Source of the DNA: CAVVUC01 sp963751395
Lineage (GTDB): Bacteria > Verrucomicrobiota > Verrucomicrobiia > Chthoniobacterales > Chthoniobacteraceae
Length of the DNA: 64,000 nt
Direction of reading: 5' to 3'
Assembly (NCBI GenBank): GCA_963751395.1
Contig: CAVVUC010000004.1
Location: 310,001 to 374,000, forward strand
The translations under genes were made by a program, and so were the position numbers. Below the pieces are notes generated by a model that was not told where the DNA came from, made no database searches, and was given only the letters and a program-made list of their open reading frames with translations. Positions 20,919-29,473 of this stretch are shown here, piece by piece; the stretch's first letter is position 1, and each line of letters starts with the position of its first letter.

Positions 20919-22142
20919 CTACACCTCCGGCACGACCGCGTCCGCAGATGCGGCGATCTCCGGTGGCGAGGTCGAGGCGACAAGGACCATCGTGACGACG
21001 AGCAGAGCCGCGCTCATCCAGAATGGGGTGCGGGCGTAGTCGTGCGCGGCGGAACTTGGGTCGAACCGCAGGAGCCATGTGCCGAGAACCGGCCCGACGA
21101 CCCGTCCGAGGCTGCCGCAGGATTGCAGCAAGCCCATCGTGCGGCCTTGCACGCGGCGGTTGGAGATGCGCGAGGCGAGGCCGTTCAGCGTGGGGGTGAC
21201 AAGTCCGTTGCCGAGCGCGACACCGGCGCTGACCAACAGCAAGGCAGAGAGCGTGTGGCACAATGTCATCGCGTAAAGACTCACGGCTAGGATGCCTGCG
21301 CCAGCGACGGCAATCTGTTTCTCGATGGGCTTTTTCAGCAACCGCCTCAGCAAACCGCCCTGAATGACGACTCCCAGCGCACCCATGTAGGCGAGCAGGT
21401 AGCCGGTGTGCGCCGCATCATATTCGAAGCGCTTTTCGTTATAGAGCGCGAACAGCGTGGTCATCATCGAAAAGCCGGCGATCGAGAAGAAATACGCGGC
21501 GAAAATCGTGCCGATGAGAGCTCCGCGGCCGTCGCCGAAAACGTCGCTGATGCGAGCTTGCTCGTGCGGCTGCAGGCGATGCTCGGGTCCGTGTGTCTCG
21601 GGCAGGCGCGCGGCGATGAAGAGCGCGTTGAGAAACGCGAGGGCTGCTGCGAAGTAGAAAGGCGCGGAGAGCGAAACATGCTTCGCCAGCGTGCCGCCGA
21701 TGGCCGGCCCGAAGATGAAACCGAGCCCGAAAGCCGCGCCGATGAGCCCCATCGCTTTCGAGCGCTGGTCGGGCGGCGTGACATCGGCGATGCAGGCCTG
21801 CGCGGTCGAGATGTTGCCGCCGCTCGCGCCGTCGATGATGCGCGCGAGAAACAGCATCCACAGCGAACCCGCCGCTCCCATGACGACAAACCCGATCGCC
21901 GTGCCGAGGACGCTAAAGAACAGCACCGGCTTGCGTCCGACGCGGTCGGAGACTTTTCCCAAGAGAGGCGAGCAGACGAGCTGCAACAACGAGTAGATGC
22001 TGACGAGCATTCCGAGTTGAAGGGGCGTCGCGTTGAAGCGCGATCCCTCCGCATAGAGCGGCAGCACGGGAATCACGATGCCGAACCCGACCATGTCGAT
22101 GAAAATGGTCAGGAAAATGATTCCGAGCGGAGAGCGTTTCAT
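20919..22142 (-). CDS. MFS transporter (TetA/Bcr-type drug exporter family)
   Basis: A 407-residue protein with about 12 hydrophobic segments. The motif-A region between helices 2 and 3 reads GKVSDRVGRKPVLF, and the opening IFLTIFIDMVGFGIVIPVLP matches TetA-like exporters (TCR subfamily). Substrate cannot be deduced. No TetR regulator is adjacent. Downstream is the 20.8-kb hairpin and upstream a CTTCATCC-type repeat. Confidence 0.88.
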   Translation of the reverse strand: MKRSPLGIIFLTIFIDMVGFGIVIPVLPLYAEGSRFNATPLQLGMLVSIYSLLQLVCSPLLGKVSDRVGRKPVLFFSVLGTAIGFVVMGAAGSLWMLFLARIIDGASGGNISTAQACIADVTPPDQRSKAMGLIGAAFGLGFIFGPAIGGTLAKHVSLSAPFYFAAALAFLNALFIAARLPETHGPEHRLQPHEQARISDVFGDGRGALIGTIFAAYFFSIAGFSMMTTLFALYNEKRFEYDAAHTGYLLAYMGALGVVIQGGLLRRLLKKPIEKQIAVAGAGILAVSLYAMTLCHTLSALLLVSAGVALGNGLVTPTLNGLASRISNRRVQGRTMGLLQSCGSLGRVVGPVLGTWLLRFDPSSAAHDYARTPFWMSAALLVVTMVLVASTSPPEIAASADAVVPEV

Positions 22143-22146
22143 GGAA

Positions 22147-22236
22147 AGGCAGAAGGATGAAGGATGAAGGATGAAGTGAAAGCGCGCGGCGAGGGGATGT
22201 ATTTCATACTTCAGCCTTCAGCCTTCGTCCTTTCTT
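22147..22236 (+). repeat. AAGGATGA / CTTCAGCC palindromic repeat
   Basis: The left arm contains AGAAGGATGAAGGATGAAGG and the right arm CTTCAGCCTTCAGCCTTCGT, giving complementary tandem 7-mers about 30 bases apart. The same unit (inverse complement, ATCCTTC) occurs inside leuS at 25597-25626. Confidence 0.7.
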
Positions 22237-22238
22237 CG

Positions 22239-22457
22239 TCAGTGGCATCCGCACGAGCCGGAGCCACACGAGTGTCTTGGCGCGACGGGAGCTGCGGAGC
22301 CCTTTTGCATGATGCCGTAGCCTCCGGTGATGACCCGTTTCACAGGCTCGCCCGTTTCTGGATGCACCTTCAGCGGCGCGTCCTTCATGCTTTGCTGAAT
22401 CTCAAACCGGCGCACGGGCTTTTTCGTGCCGGTTGTTTCATAGACGTAGATTGGCAT
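22239..22457 (-). CDS. FmdB-like small protein without the usual zinc ribbon
   Basis: A 72-residue protein opening MPIYVYETTGTKKPVRRFEI and continuing PETGEPVKRVITGGYGIM, which aligns with FmdB regulatory proteins. In FmdB the N-terminal half has two CxxC pairs; here those positions are Thr/Gly and Pro/Thr. Cysteines occur only in the tail (CGSGSCGCH). It may bind metal through the tail instead. Function unknown. Confidence 0.65.
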   Translation of the reverse strand: MPIYVYETTGTKKPVRRFEIQQSMKDAPLKVHPETGEPVKRVITGGYGIMQKGSAAPVAPRHSCGSGSCGCH

Positions 22458-22505
22458 GCGCGGAAATTAGGATGAGCGCCCTCGCAGTGCAAGACTCCGG
22501 GAAAA

Positions 22506-22907
22506 ATGATTGCCGCCAACGCTGCATCGGAGATACTCGGCGCCATGAACGAAGCCGTGAGCAAAGATGAACGGATGTGGGCGATGGTCGCGCACTTGAG
22601 CGGGTTTGCGATCTACATCACCGGAGTCGGCCACATCGTCGGGCCGCTGATTGTCTGGCTGATGAAGCGCGACGGCAATCCGTTCGTGGACGACCAGGGG
22701 AAAGAAGCGCTGAACTTTCAAATCTCCTGGTCCATCTACATGCTGGCGAACTTCCTTCTCTTCATCACGGTCATTGGCGCGATCATCGCCGTTCCGCTGT
22801 TTTTCATTCTGCCGATTTACCACGTCGTTTGCATGATCATCGCCGGGATCAAAGCGAACGACGGCGTCACGTTCCGCTATCCCGCGACGATTCGCCTGAT
22901 CAAGTAG
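22506..22907 (+). CDS. DUF4870 (Tic20-like) membrane protein
   Basis: A 133-residue protein with the DUF4870 pattern: ERMWAMVAHLSGFAIYI, then GPLIVWLMKRDGNPFVDDQG, KEALNFQISWSIYMLA, and two C-terminal helices. Three to four transmembrane helices are expected. A shorter start at 22545 (MNEAVSKDERM) is equally possible. Function unknown. leuS follows on the same strand after 82 bases. Confidence 0.85.
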   Translation: MIAANAASEILGAMNEAVSKDERMWAMVAHLSGFAIYITGVGHIVGPLIVWLMKRDGNPFVDDQGKEALNFQISWSIYMLANFLLFITVIGAIIAVPLFFILPIYHVVCMIIAGIKANDGVTFRYPATIRLIK

Positions 22908-22989
22908 CTCCGCGTTCGGAGCGCGCAGTTTCGAGTTTCCCAATCGGGAGCTTCGTGGTTAGCTCTGGCTCCCATTTTTTCCAAAAGCC

Positions 22990-25867
22990 ATGAGCGAAAA
23001 ACGCAAGCCCTACCCCTTCGACGCGATTGAACCCAAATGGCAGGCGTTTTGGGACGCACACAATACTTTTCACGCGCCGAACCCCGGCGAGCCCGGCTTC
23101 GATCCGGCGAAGCCGAAATACTACGTGCTCGACATGTTCCCGTATCCGAGCGGCGCGGGACTGCATGTCGGCCATCCCGAGGGCTACACGGCCACGGACA
23201 TCGTCGCGCGCTTCAAGCGGATGCGCGGCTTTAACGTGCTGCACCCGATGGGCTGGGACGCCTTTGGCCTGCCCGCCGAGCAATACGCGATCAAGACCGG
23301 CCAGCATCCGCGCGATCACGACCGCGCAAAACGTGGCGCATTTCAAAGCGCAGCTCAAAAAGATCGGGTTCGCCTACGACTGGCAGCGCGAGGTCAACAC
23401 GACCGATCCCGGCTACTTCAAATGGACGCAGTGGATTTTCCTGAAGCTCTACAACGCCTGGTTCAATCCGGCGACGAACAAGGCCGAGCCGATTTCGACT
23501 TACACCGGCGACGATCCCGACCACGTCCGTCTCGCCTACGTCCACGAAGCGCCCGTGAACTGGTGCCCGGAACTCGGCACCGTGCTGGCCAACGAGGAAG
23601 TCATCGACGGCAAAAGCGAAGTCGGCGGATTCCCCGTCGAGCGCCGTCCGATGCGGCAGTGGATGCTGCGCATCACCACCTACGCCCAGCGTCTCATCGA
23701 CGAACTCGACGGCCTCGACTGGCCGGAGTCGATCAAGCTGCTTCAGCGAAACTGGATCGGCCGCAGCGAAGGCGCGGAGGTGCAGTTCGGCATCGCGCAT
23801 TCGGAGCCGAGTCCGTCCGAGCGCCTCGCTGCCAATGGCGTGCGCAGTGCTTTGCGGCGATTGCATCCGGAGGAAAAGATCACCGTGTTCACGACCCGCC
23901 CCGACACGCTGTTTGGCGCGACCTACATGGTTCTCGCACCGGAGCATCCGCTCGTCGAAGCCATCGTCACCGAGGAGCAGTGGCCCGCCGTCGAGGAGTA
24001 TCGCGAAAAAACCGCGCGCAAGAGCGACCTCGAACGAACCGAGCTGGCGAAGGAAAAAAGCGGCGTCTTCACCGGGGCTTACGCGATCAACCCCGTCAAC
24101 GACGAGCGCATCCCGATCTGGATCGCCGACTACGTGCTGCTCGGCTACGGCACCGGCGCGATCATGGCCGTGCCCGCGCACGACGAGCGCGATTTTGAGT
24201 TTGCGACGAAGTTCGGACTCGAGATTCGCGAGGTGGTTTCCCCTCCGGGTAGCGCATGCGGCTCGCGTGCCGTTTGCGGCGGCCCGCCGCAAACACCGGA
24301 CGACGTGGCAATGGAATCAATGTCTCCCGAACCGCCCGGCGGGCCGCCGGACGGAGCACGCGGGCCGCGTGCGCTACCCAGCACGGAAGATGGCTTCGCC
24401 ATCAACTCGCCGCTCATCGACGGCCTCCCGACTGCGGAAGCAAAACAAAAGATCACCGCATGGCTGGAAGAAAGCGGCCTCGGAAGGGGCACGATCAATT
24501 ACAAACTGCGCGACTGGCTTTTCTCGCGGCAGCGTTATTGGGGCGAGCCGTTCCCGATCGTTTGGGAGTCCGGGCCGGACGGGCATCTAAAACACCGTCC
24601 GCTCGACGAAAGCGAACTGCCCCTCACGCCGCCCGAACTCGCCGATTTCAAGCCGACCGGCACCGGTAAACCGCCGCTCGCGAAGGCGACGGACTGGCTC
24701 CGCTATTCCGACAAAGCCACTCGCGAGACGAACACAATGCCGCAATGGGCTGGCTCGTGCTGGTACTATCTGCGGTATTGCGATCCGAAAAACGACGAAC
24801 GCTTCATTGGTAAAGAAGCCGAGAGTTACTGGATGGGCGGGGTCAATGACGAAGCACGAATGACGAATGACGAAGGAATGACGAAGTCAAAATCATCCGA
24901 CAATTCGTCATTCGGAATTCGTCATTCGTCATTCCCGTCGAAGCCGGGCGGCGTCGATCTCTATGTCGGGGGCACCGAGCATGCCGTGCTGCATCTGCTT
25001 TACGCGCGGTTCTGGCACAAGGTGCTGTTCGACCTCGGCCATCTCTCGACACCCGAGCCGTTCCAGCGCCTCGTGAACCAGGGCATCATTCTCGGCGAGG
25101 ACGGGCAGAAGATGTCGAAGTCGCGCGGCAACGTGGTGAACCCCGACGACGTGATCGCGCAATACGGCGCGGACTCCTTCCGTCTCTACGAGATGTTCAT
25201 GGGGCCGCTCGAACAAATGAAGCCGTGGTCGATGACCGGCGTCGAGGGCGTGTCGCGTTTCCTCGCTCGCGTCTGGCGTCTTGTGATGGAGGAACAGCAG
25301 GACGGCTCGTGGGCGCTGTCGCCCGCCGTGCAAGACGTGGAGCCGGACAAGGCGCAGCTCAAGGTCATCCACGCCACGATCAAGAAGGTCGGCGAAGACA
25401 TCGAGACGCTTTCGTTCAACACCGCCATCGCGCAGATGATGATTTTCGTGAACGCCTTCACCAACGCGAACCCGCGTCCGAAGTCCGCGATCCGCACGCT
25501 GCTGCAATTGCTGAATCCCTTCGCGCCGCATCTGACCGAGGAACTGTGGGAAGAAATGCGGAACGGGGAACGCGAAACGGGGAACAAACAGCCCGATTCA
25601 TCCTTCATCCTTCATCCTTCATCCTTGCTCTCCAGCCAGCCGTGGCCCGGCTACGACGGGCAATATCTCATCGAGGACGAAGTCGAGATCGTGCTGCAAG
25701 TGAACGGCAAGGTGCGCGACAAGCTCGTGGTGAAAAAGGACGCGCCGAGTTCCGAGATCGAGGCAGCCGCGCTCGCGTCGCCAAAGATTCAGGAACACAC
25801 GAGCAGCAAGGTCGTTCGCAAAGTCGTAGTCGTCCCCGGCAAGCTCGTGAACATCGTCGCTACTTGA
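22990..25867 (+). CDS. leuS: Leucyl-tRNA synthetase with one frameshift and three repeat-derived insertions
   Basis: The class I enzyme charges tRNA-Leu. The HIGH motif is HVGH in SGAGLHVGHPEGYTATD (about residue 58), the editing domain carries FTTRPDTLFGATYM, and the KMSKS motif is present as GQKMSKSRGNVVNPDD. The C-terminal anticodon and ValRS-like parts follow, ending VVVPGKLVNIVAT. The frame starting at 22990 carries through AIKTGQHPR, then continues one base later as TTAQNVAHFKAQLKKIGF. One base seems inserted in GCGCG near 23309-23316. Total length is about 958 residues, some 100 more than usual, because three repeats are read in frame (24238-24395, 24842-24938, 25571-25630). As leuS is essential, the frameshift is probably a sequence error. 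Confidence 0.9.
24247..24379 (+). repeat. GC-rich inverted repeat inserted in frame in leuS
   Basis: The arm at 24247-24290 is the near-perfect inverse complement of 24337-24379; both contain GGGTAGCGCATGCGG or its partner CCGCGTGCGCTACCC and a CGGCGGGCCGCCG core. The insertion adds about 50 Gly/Pro/Arg-rich residues after the editing domain. A similar half-site, GCACGCGAGGCGCGTGCGCC, occurs at 29311-29330. Confidence 0.8.
24844..24936 (+). repeat. GAATGAC-type palindromic repeat inserted in frame in leuS
   Basis: The left arm has ACGAATGACGAATGACGAAG and the right arm TTCGTCATTCGTCATTCCC, separated by about 35 bases. It encodes an Asn/Asp/Ser-rich stretch (NDEARMTNDEGMTKSK then SSFGIRHSSFP) between two conserved parts of the leuS catalytic domain. 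The same 7-base unit is intergenic at 32868-32985 and 35805-35968. Confidence 0.85.
25597..25630 (+). repeat. ATCCTTC tandem repeat inserted in frame in leuS
   Basis: Four tandem copies of TTCATCC encode SSFILHPSSL near the C-terminal part of LeuRS, preceded by an ACGGGGAACGCGAAACGG stretch that also looks repetitive. The same unit flanks the MFS gene at 22147-22236. The reading frame is kept. Confidence 0.75.
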
Positions 25868-25924
25868 AGTGCGCCTGAGCGATGAAAACAACCGCGTTTT
25901 TGTCTGGTCGCGATAGCGCCGGCA

Positions 25925-26101
25925 GCAACAGCCTTTGGAAACGGCGGTACGTTCCACTGCGCAGGGATCGGTCACCCCGGCTTCGTGAATGTGGCGAACG
26001 GAAATCTCGCGTTGAAGACGGACTCCGAGGTATTCAAGTAGGTTCCGGGTTTTGAACCGCTCCCGTTCGAGAAGCAGGCGGAGAAGAACTTCGGGACTTA
26101 G
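25925..26101 (+). pseudogene. C-terminal remnant of a secreted beta-helix or lyase-like protein
   Basis: The frame beginning at 25925 reads ATAFGNGGTFHCAGIGHPGF, VNVANGNLALKTDSEVFK, an amber stop at 26039, then VPGFEPLPFEKQAEKNFGT and a stop at 26099-26101. The NLALK..S..FK..PGF.P.PFE ending is familiar from right-handed beta-helix polysaccharide-degrading proteins. No start or upstream body is present. This appears to be the last 60 codons of a lost gene of the same glycan cluster. Family call by memory of the motif only. Confidence 0.55.
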
Positions 26102-26116
26102 CCTCGAATACCACGC

Positions 26117-27727
26117 ATGACCACCATCCAGAACCCAATCCTTACCGGCTTCAATCCCGACCCTTCCATTTGTCGCGTGGGCGGCGATTACTACATCGCC
26201 ACCTCGACGTTCGAGTGGTTTCCCGGCGTGCAGATCCACCACTCGCGCGACCTCGCAAGCTGGCGGCTGCTTGGCCGCGCGCTCGACCGCGTGTCGCAAT
26301 TCGACATGCGCGGCTGCCAGAATTCCGGCGGCATCTGGGCTCCGTGCCTGACGCACGCGGACGGAAAATTCTGGCTCCTCTTCACGAACGTGCATCACCA
26401 CATGGCCGGCGTGGTGATGGACACGCCGAACTATCTCGTCACCGCCGACCGCATCGAAGGCCCGTGGAGCGAACCTGTTTTTCTCAACGCCAGCGGATTT
26501 GACCCGAGCCTCTTTCACGATGACGACGGCAGGAAATACATCGTGCAGATGCAGATGGGCGAGGCGTTCACGACCGCACGCTTCGACGGAATCATCCTTC
26601 AGGAATTTGATGCGGCCAGGATGCAGCTCGTCGGCGGGCCGCGAAAAATCTGGTCCGGAAGCGCCATCGGCATCACCGAAGGACCGCACATCCTGAAGCG
26701 CGACGGATGGTATTATCTCATCACTGCCGAGGGCGGCACGGCGATGCGCCACGCGATCAGCATTTGCCGGAGCAAAAACCTGCCCGGGCCTTACGAACTG
26801 CATCCGGAGAACCCGATGCTGACTTCATTTCAAAAGGAGCACCTCGCGCTGAAATCCACCGGCCACGGTTGCTTCGTCGAGACGCAAAACGGCGAATGGT
26901 TCACGGTGCATCTCTGCCATCGTCCGCTCCAGCGTCCGGGCCGTCTGGTGCTCGACCGCGAGGAGAACAAATCCGCGCCGCTGGGTCGCGAGACGTGCAT
27001 TCAGAAACTGCGCTGGGACGCGGACGGCTGGCCGCGTCTGGCCCATGGCGACAACTCGCCGCGTGAAACTGTCGAAGTGAATTTGCCCGCGCATTCATGG
27101 CCGCAAGAAACTCTGCGCGACGAGTTCGACGGGCCGAAGCTGAGCATCCATTTCCAGACTCTGCGCGAGCCTGCGGACGACTCGTGGCTGTCGTTCACGC
27201 GGCGCAAAGGCTGGCTGAGTTTGCGCGGGCGCGATTCGCTCGCTTCGACATTCGACCAGAGCCTGGTTGCGCGGCGGTTGCAGCATTTTCAAGCGAGCGC
27301 GGAGACGTGTGTTTCGTTCCAGCCGAAAAACTTCAAGCAGGCCGCCGGGCTGATCGCCTACTACGACCGCCTGCACTATCACTACTTCCGCGTCACTTCC
27401 GCTGGTGAGGGCAGGCTCAAGCTCGGCGTGATCTCTTCCGAGAACACGAAAGCCAGCCGATACGAAGTCGCGGAACTCGCTCTCGCAGCGGGCGGGAAGC
27501 TTTTCCTGCGCATGGAAAACAACTTCGCCGAACTGCGCTTTGCGTGGTCGCCCGACGGCTCGCAATGGAACCCGGTGGACCGCGTCTTCGAAGCCACGAT
27601 GCTCGGCGACTGGGTTTCGCCCCACAGCAATTTCACCGGCACGTTCTGGGGCGTCTGCTGCCAGGATTTGTCCGACCGCACGGCATGGGCGGACTTCGAT
27701 TACTTCGATTACCAGCCATTGCTCTGA
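26117..27727 (+). CDS. GH43 family glycosidase, beta-xylosidase-like with C-terminal beta-sandwich
   Basis: A 536-residue protein. The five-bladed beta-propeller (about 1-305) has the GH43 catalytic features: Asp in NPILTGFNPDPSICR near residue 14, Asp in SGFDPSLFHDDDGRKY (about 131) and Glu in GSAIGITEGPHILKRDGWYY (about 190). The C-terminal half (about 320-535) is the GH43_C2 beta-sandwich (HSNFTGTFWGVCCQDLS near the end). No signal peptide is visible, so it may act in the cytosol or periplasm on imported xylo-oligosaccharides. It is the first intact gene of an eroded hemicellulose cluster. Confidence 0.92.
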   Translation: MTTIQNPILTGFNPDPSICRVGGDYYIATSTFEWFPGVQIHHSRDLASWRLLGRALDRVSQFDMRGCQNSGGIWAPCLTHADGKFWLLFTNVHHHMAGVVMDTPNYLVTADRIEGPWSEPVFLNASGFDPSLFHDDDGRKYIVQMQMGEAFTTARFDGIILQEFDAARMQLVGGPRKIWSGSAIGITEGPHILKRDGWYYLITAEGGTAMRHAISICRSKNLPGPYELHPENPMLTSFQKEHLALKSTGHGCFVETQNGEWFTVHLCHRPLQRPGRLVLDREENKSAPLGRETCIQKLRWDADGWPRLAHGDNSPRETVEVNLPAHSWPQETLRDEFDGPKLSIHFQTLREPADDSWLSFTRRKGWLSLRGRDSLASTFDQSLVARRLQHFQASAETCVSFQPKNFKQAAGLIAYYDRLHYHYFRVTSAGEGRLKLGVISSENTKASRYEVAELALAAGGKLFLRMENNFAELRFAWSPDGSQWNPVDRVFEATMLGDWVSPHSNFTGTFWGVCCQDLSDRTAWADFDYFDYQPLL

Positions 27728-27758
27728 CCGCTGCCCACCCACAGCGAAAACTCTATCC

Positions 27759-28160
27759 ATGAAAGCGAACACCACTCTGTTGTTGATCAGTCCGCTCCTG
27801 AGCTTCGAGGCCGGGGCCGAGTTAAACCCGCTGCCCGGCGACACGGCGACGGCGCGCAAGAACGTCGTCTTCGTTCTTCAGCGTCAGGATGCGCAGGCGC
27901 GTTTCCCCGCGTTCTGGGCGCATGGCTCGGACTACGTGCCCGACGACGGCAATGGCCTCAACGCGCTGCAGTGGATGCTCATGCAGAGCGAGGGCCGCAG
28001 GATTTACCTGCTGCCGGCGTGGCCGAAAAACTCGGACGCCAATTTCAAATTGCACGCGCCGTTCAACACCACCGTTGAAGGCGTCGTGCGCGATGGCAGG
28101 GTCGAGTTGCTCAAAGTCACGCCACCGGAAAGGCGCGCCGATGTCGTTTTACCGAACTAA
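27759..28160 (+). pseudogene. Internally deleted secreted glycosidase (signal peptide joined to a C-terminal end)
   Basis: The 133-codon frame starts with a signal-like MKANTTLLLISPLLSFEAGA and then carries FPAFWAHGSDYVPDDGNG, LNALQWMLMQSEGRRIYLLP and FKLHAPFNTTVEGVV. The latter is the usual C-terminal end of large (about 800-residue) DUF5703/GH95-like glycosidases. The whole catalytic body is absent, so an internal deletion of about 2 kb is likely. The frame is open, so a short product could still be made, but it should be inactive. Family name is from memory of the conserved tail. Confidence 0.6.
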
Positions 28161-28163
28161 AAA

Positions 28164-29129
28164 ATGCAACACCCATTCACCTACTCCAACCCCCATCTCG
28201 ATGTCGAACCGGGCATCGTGCGCGATCCCTTCATCGTCAAGGTCGGCGACATGTATTACCTCACCGGCACGCTCCGGCCGATCTGGGCGGGACCGAATCC
28301 CGGCGTGCCACTCTGGTCGTCGCCGGATTTGCTCGTTTGGAAAAATCTCGGCCTGCTGATCGACCGGAGCACAGTGCCGGCCGATGCGTGGTATCGCGAC
28401 CGCTGGTGGGCACCGGAGATTCATCACGACGGCGAATGGTTCTATCTGACGGTGAATTGCCGCAACGAGACCACGCGCCACAAACACGGCATTTCCATCT
28501 GGCGCGCGGAACAGATCACCGGCCCATACGAACTGCTCAATCCGGAAGCGCCGTTTCCTCCCGCGGTCGGGCAGTTTTATCCCGAGAACCCGGAGGTGCC
28601 GCAGAAATACATTTCCAACGACGCCACGCTCTTCACCGATGCGGACGGACGCCATTTTATTTTTTGGTCGCACTACGACGGCATCTGGGAGGCCGGGATC
28701 GAGTTGCCGTCGTGCCGCATGATCGGAGAAAAATGGCTGGCCATTCCGGCGAGCAAGGACGGCTGGGACACGAGGATCGAGGGGCCGGTCGTGTTCCGGC
28801 ATGGGAACTGGATTTACATGTTCCTGTCCAGCTTCACCCGCGACTACGACATGGGCGTGGCGCGCGCCGAACGCATCACCGGCCCGTGGGTTCAGCAGCC
28901 GGACAATCCGATCATCTCCCCCCGCCCGCCGCTGACGCACGTCGGCCACAACGGCGTGTTTCCGGGGCCGGACGGGCGCTGGTGGATCAGCTACATCATG
29001 CAGTTCAACGGCAAGGATTCGCCGGAGCGCCTCGCCTGCGACCCGATCTGGTTCAACGCCGACGGCTGGATCGAAACCAACGCGCCGACGCTCGGAACGC
29101 AAGTCGTCGAACCAAATCAATCGCCGTAA
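28164..29129 (+). CDS. GH43-family glycosidase (arabinofuranosidase/xylosidase-like)
   Basis: A 321-residue single-domain propeller without a signal peptide. The likely catalytic acids are Asp in GIVRDPFIVKVGDMYYLTG (about residue 21), Asp in KYISNDATLFTDADGRHF (about 151) and Glu in WDTRIEGPVVFRHGNWIYMF (about 209). WWAPEIHHDGEWFYL is also a typical GH43 segment. It follows the truncated glycosidase by three bases. It probably removes arabinose or xylose from plant cell-wall glycans; exact specificity is not readable. Confidence 0.88.
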   Translation: MQHPFTYSNPHLDVEPGIVRDPFIVKVGDMYYLTGTLRPIWAGPNPGVPLWSSPDLLVWKNLGLLIDRSTVPADAWYRDRWWAPEIHHDGEWFYLTVNCRNETTRHKHGISIWRAEQITGPYELLNPEAPFPPAVGQFYPENPEVPQKYISNDATLFTDADGRHFIFWSHYDGIWEAGIELPSCRMIGEKWLAIPASKDGWDTRIEGPVVFRHGNWIYMFLSSFTRDYDMGVARAERITGPWVQQPDNPIISPRPPLTHVGHNGVFPGPDGRWWISYIMQFNGKDSPERLACDPIWFNADGWIETNAPTLGTQVVEPNQSP

Positions 29130-29147
29130 AAATTCGATTGAATCAAA

Positions 29148-29246
29148 ATGAAAAAATGCCGCCGTCTGCTCTTCGCATTCGCTCTCAGCGCCGTCGTTTT
29201 GCGGGACACCTCGTTTCAACCCGGCGAAGCCGCTCGCATCCATTAG
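29148..29246 (+). pseudogene. N-terminal remnant of a secreted protein
   Basis: MKKCRRLLFAFALSAVVL followed by RDTSFQPGEAARIH and a stop. It has a good signal peptide and then ends after 32 codons at the edge of a GC-rich palindrome and 230 bases before a group II intron. It is probably the start of another secreted glycan-cluster gene whose remainder was lost. Confidence 0.5.
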
Positions 29247-29252
29247 GATGGT

Positions 29253-29334
29253 CGCTGCGCGTGCTGGCTTTGGAAGGCTTGCGCGGGGGCGCGCAAGCCA
29301 GCACGCGAGGCGCGTGCGCCACCCATTCCCAACC
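29253..29334 (+). repeat. GC-rich palindromic repeat
   Basis: GTGCTGGCTT..AAGGCTTGCGCG pairs with CGCGCAAGCCAGCAC, and the right part GCACGCGAGGCGCGTGCGCC closely matches the arm of the leuS insertion (24357-24376). The remaining bases up to the intron start at 29474 show no gene. Confidence 0.65.
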
Positions 29335-29473
29335 TTGGAACGTCCGGTTATTTTCGGGAGTTGGTATGAGACGGGCGGATTGAAGGGGCGACGGAGCCGG
29401 CGGGGATCAGACGTTCCTCCGCACCCTTCGGGGCGGTTCGTTTCCAGCCTTCTTATTCATGTTCTTGCTCTTG

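Noticed and set aside
23290..23340. Programmed ribosomal frameshift in leuS
   Set aside because: No slippery sequence or following stem was evident, and LeuRS is not known to use frameshifting; an indel error is simpler.
25619..26803. Minus-strand frame of 394 codons opposite the first GH43 gene
   Set aside because: It is the antisense of a gene with catalytic GH43 motifs; composition-driven.
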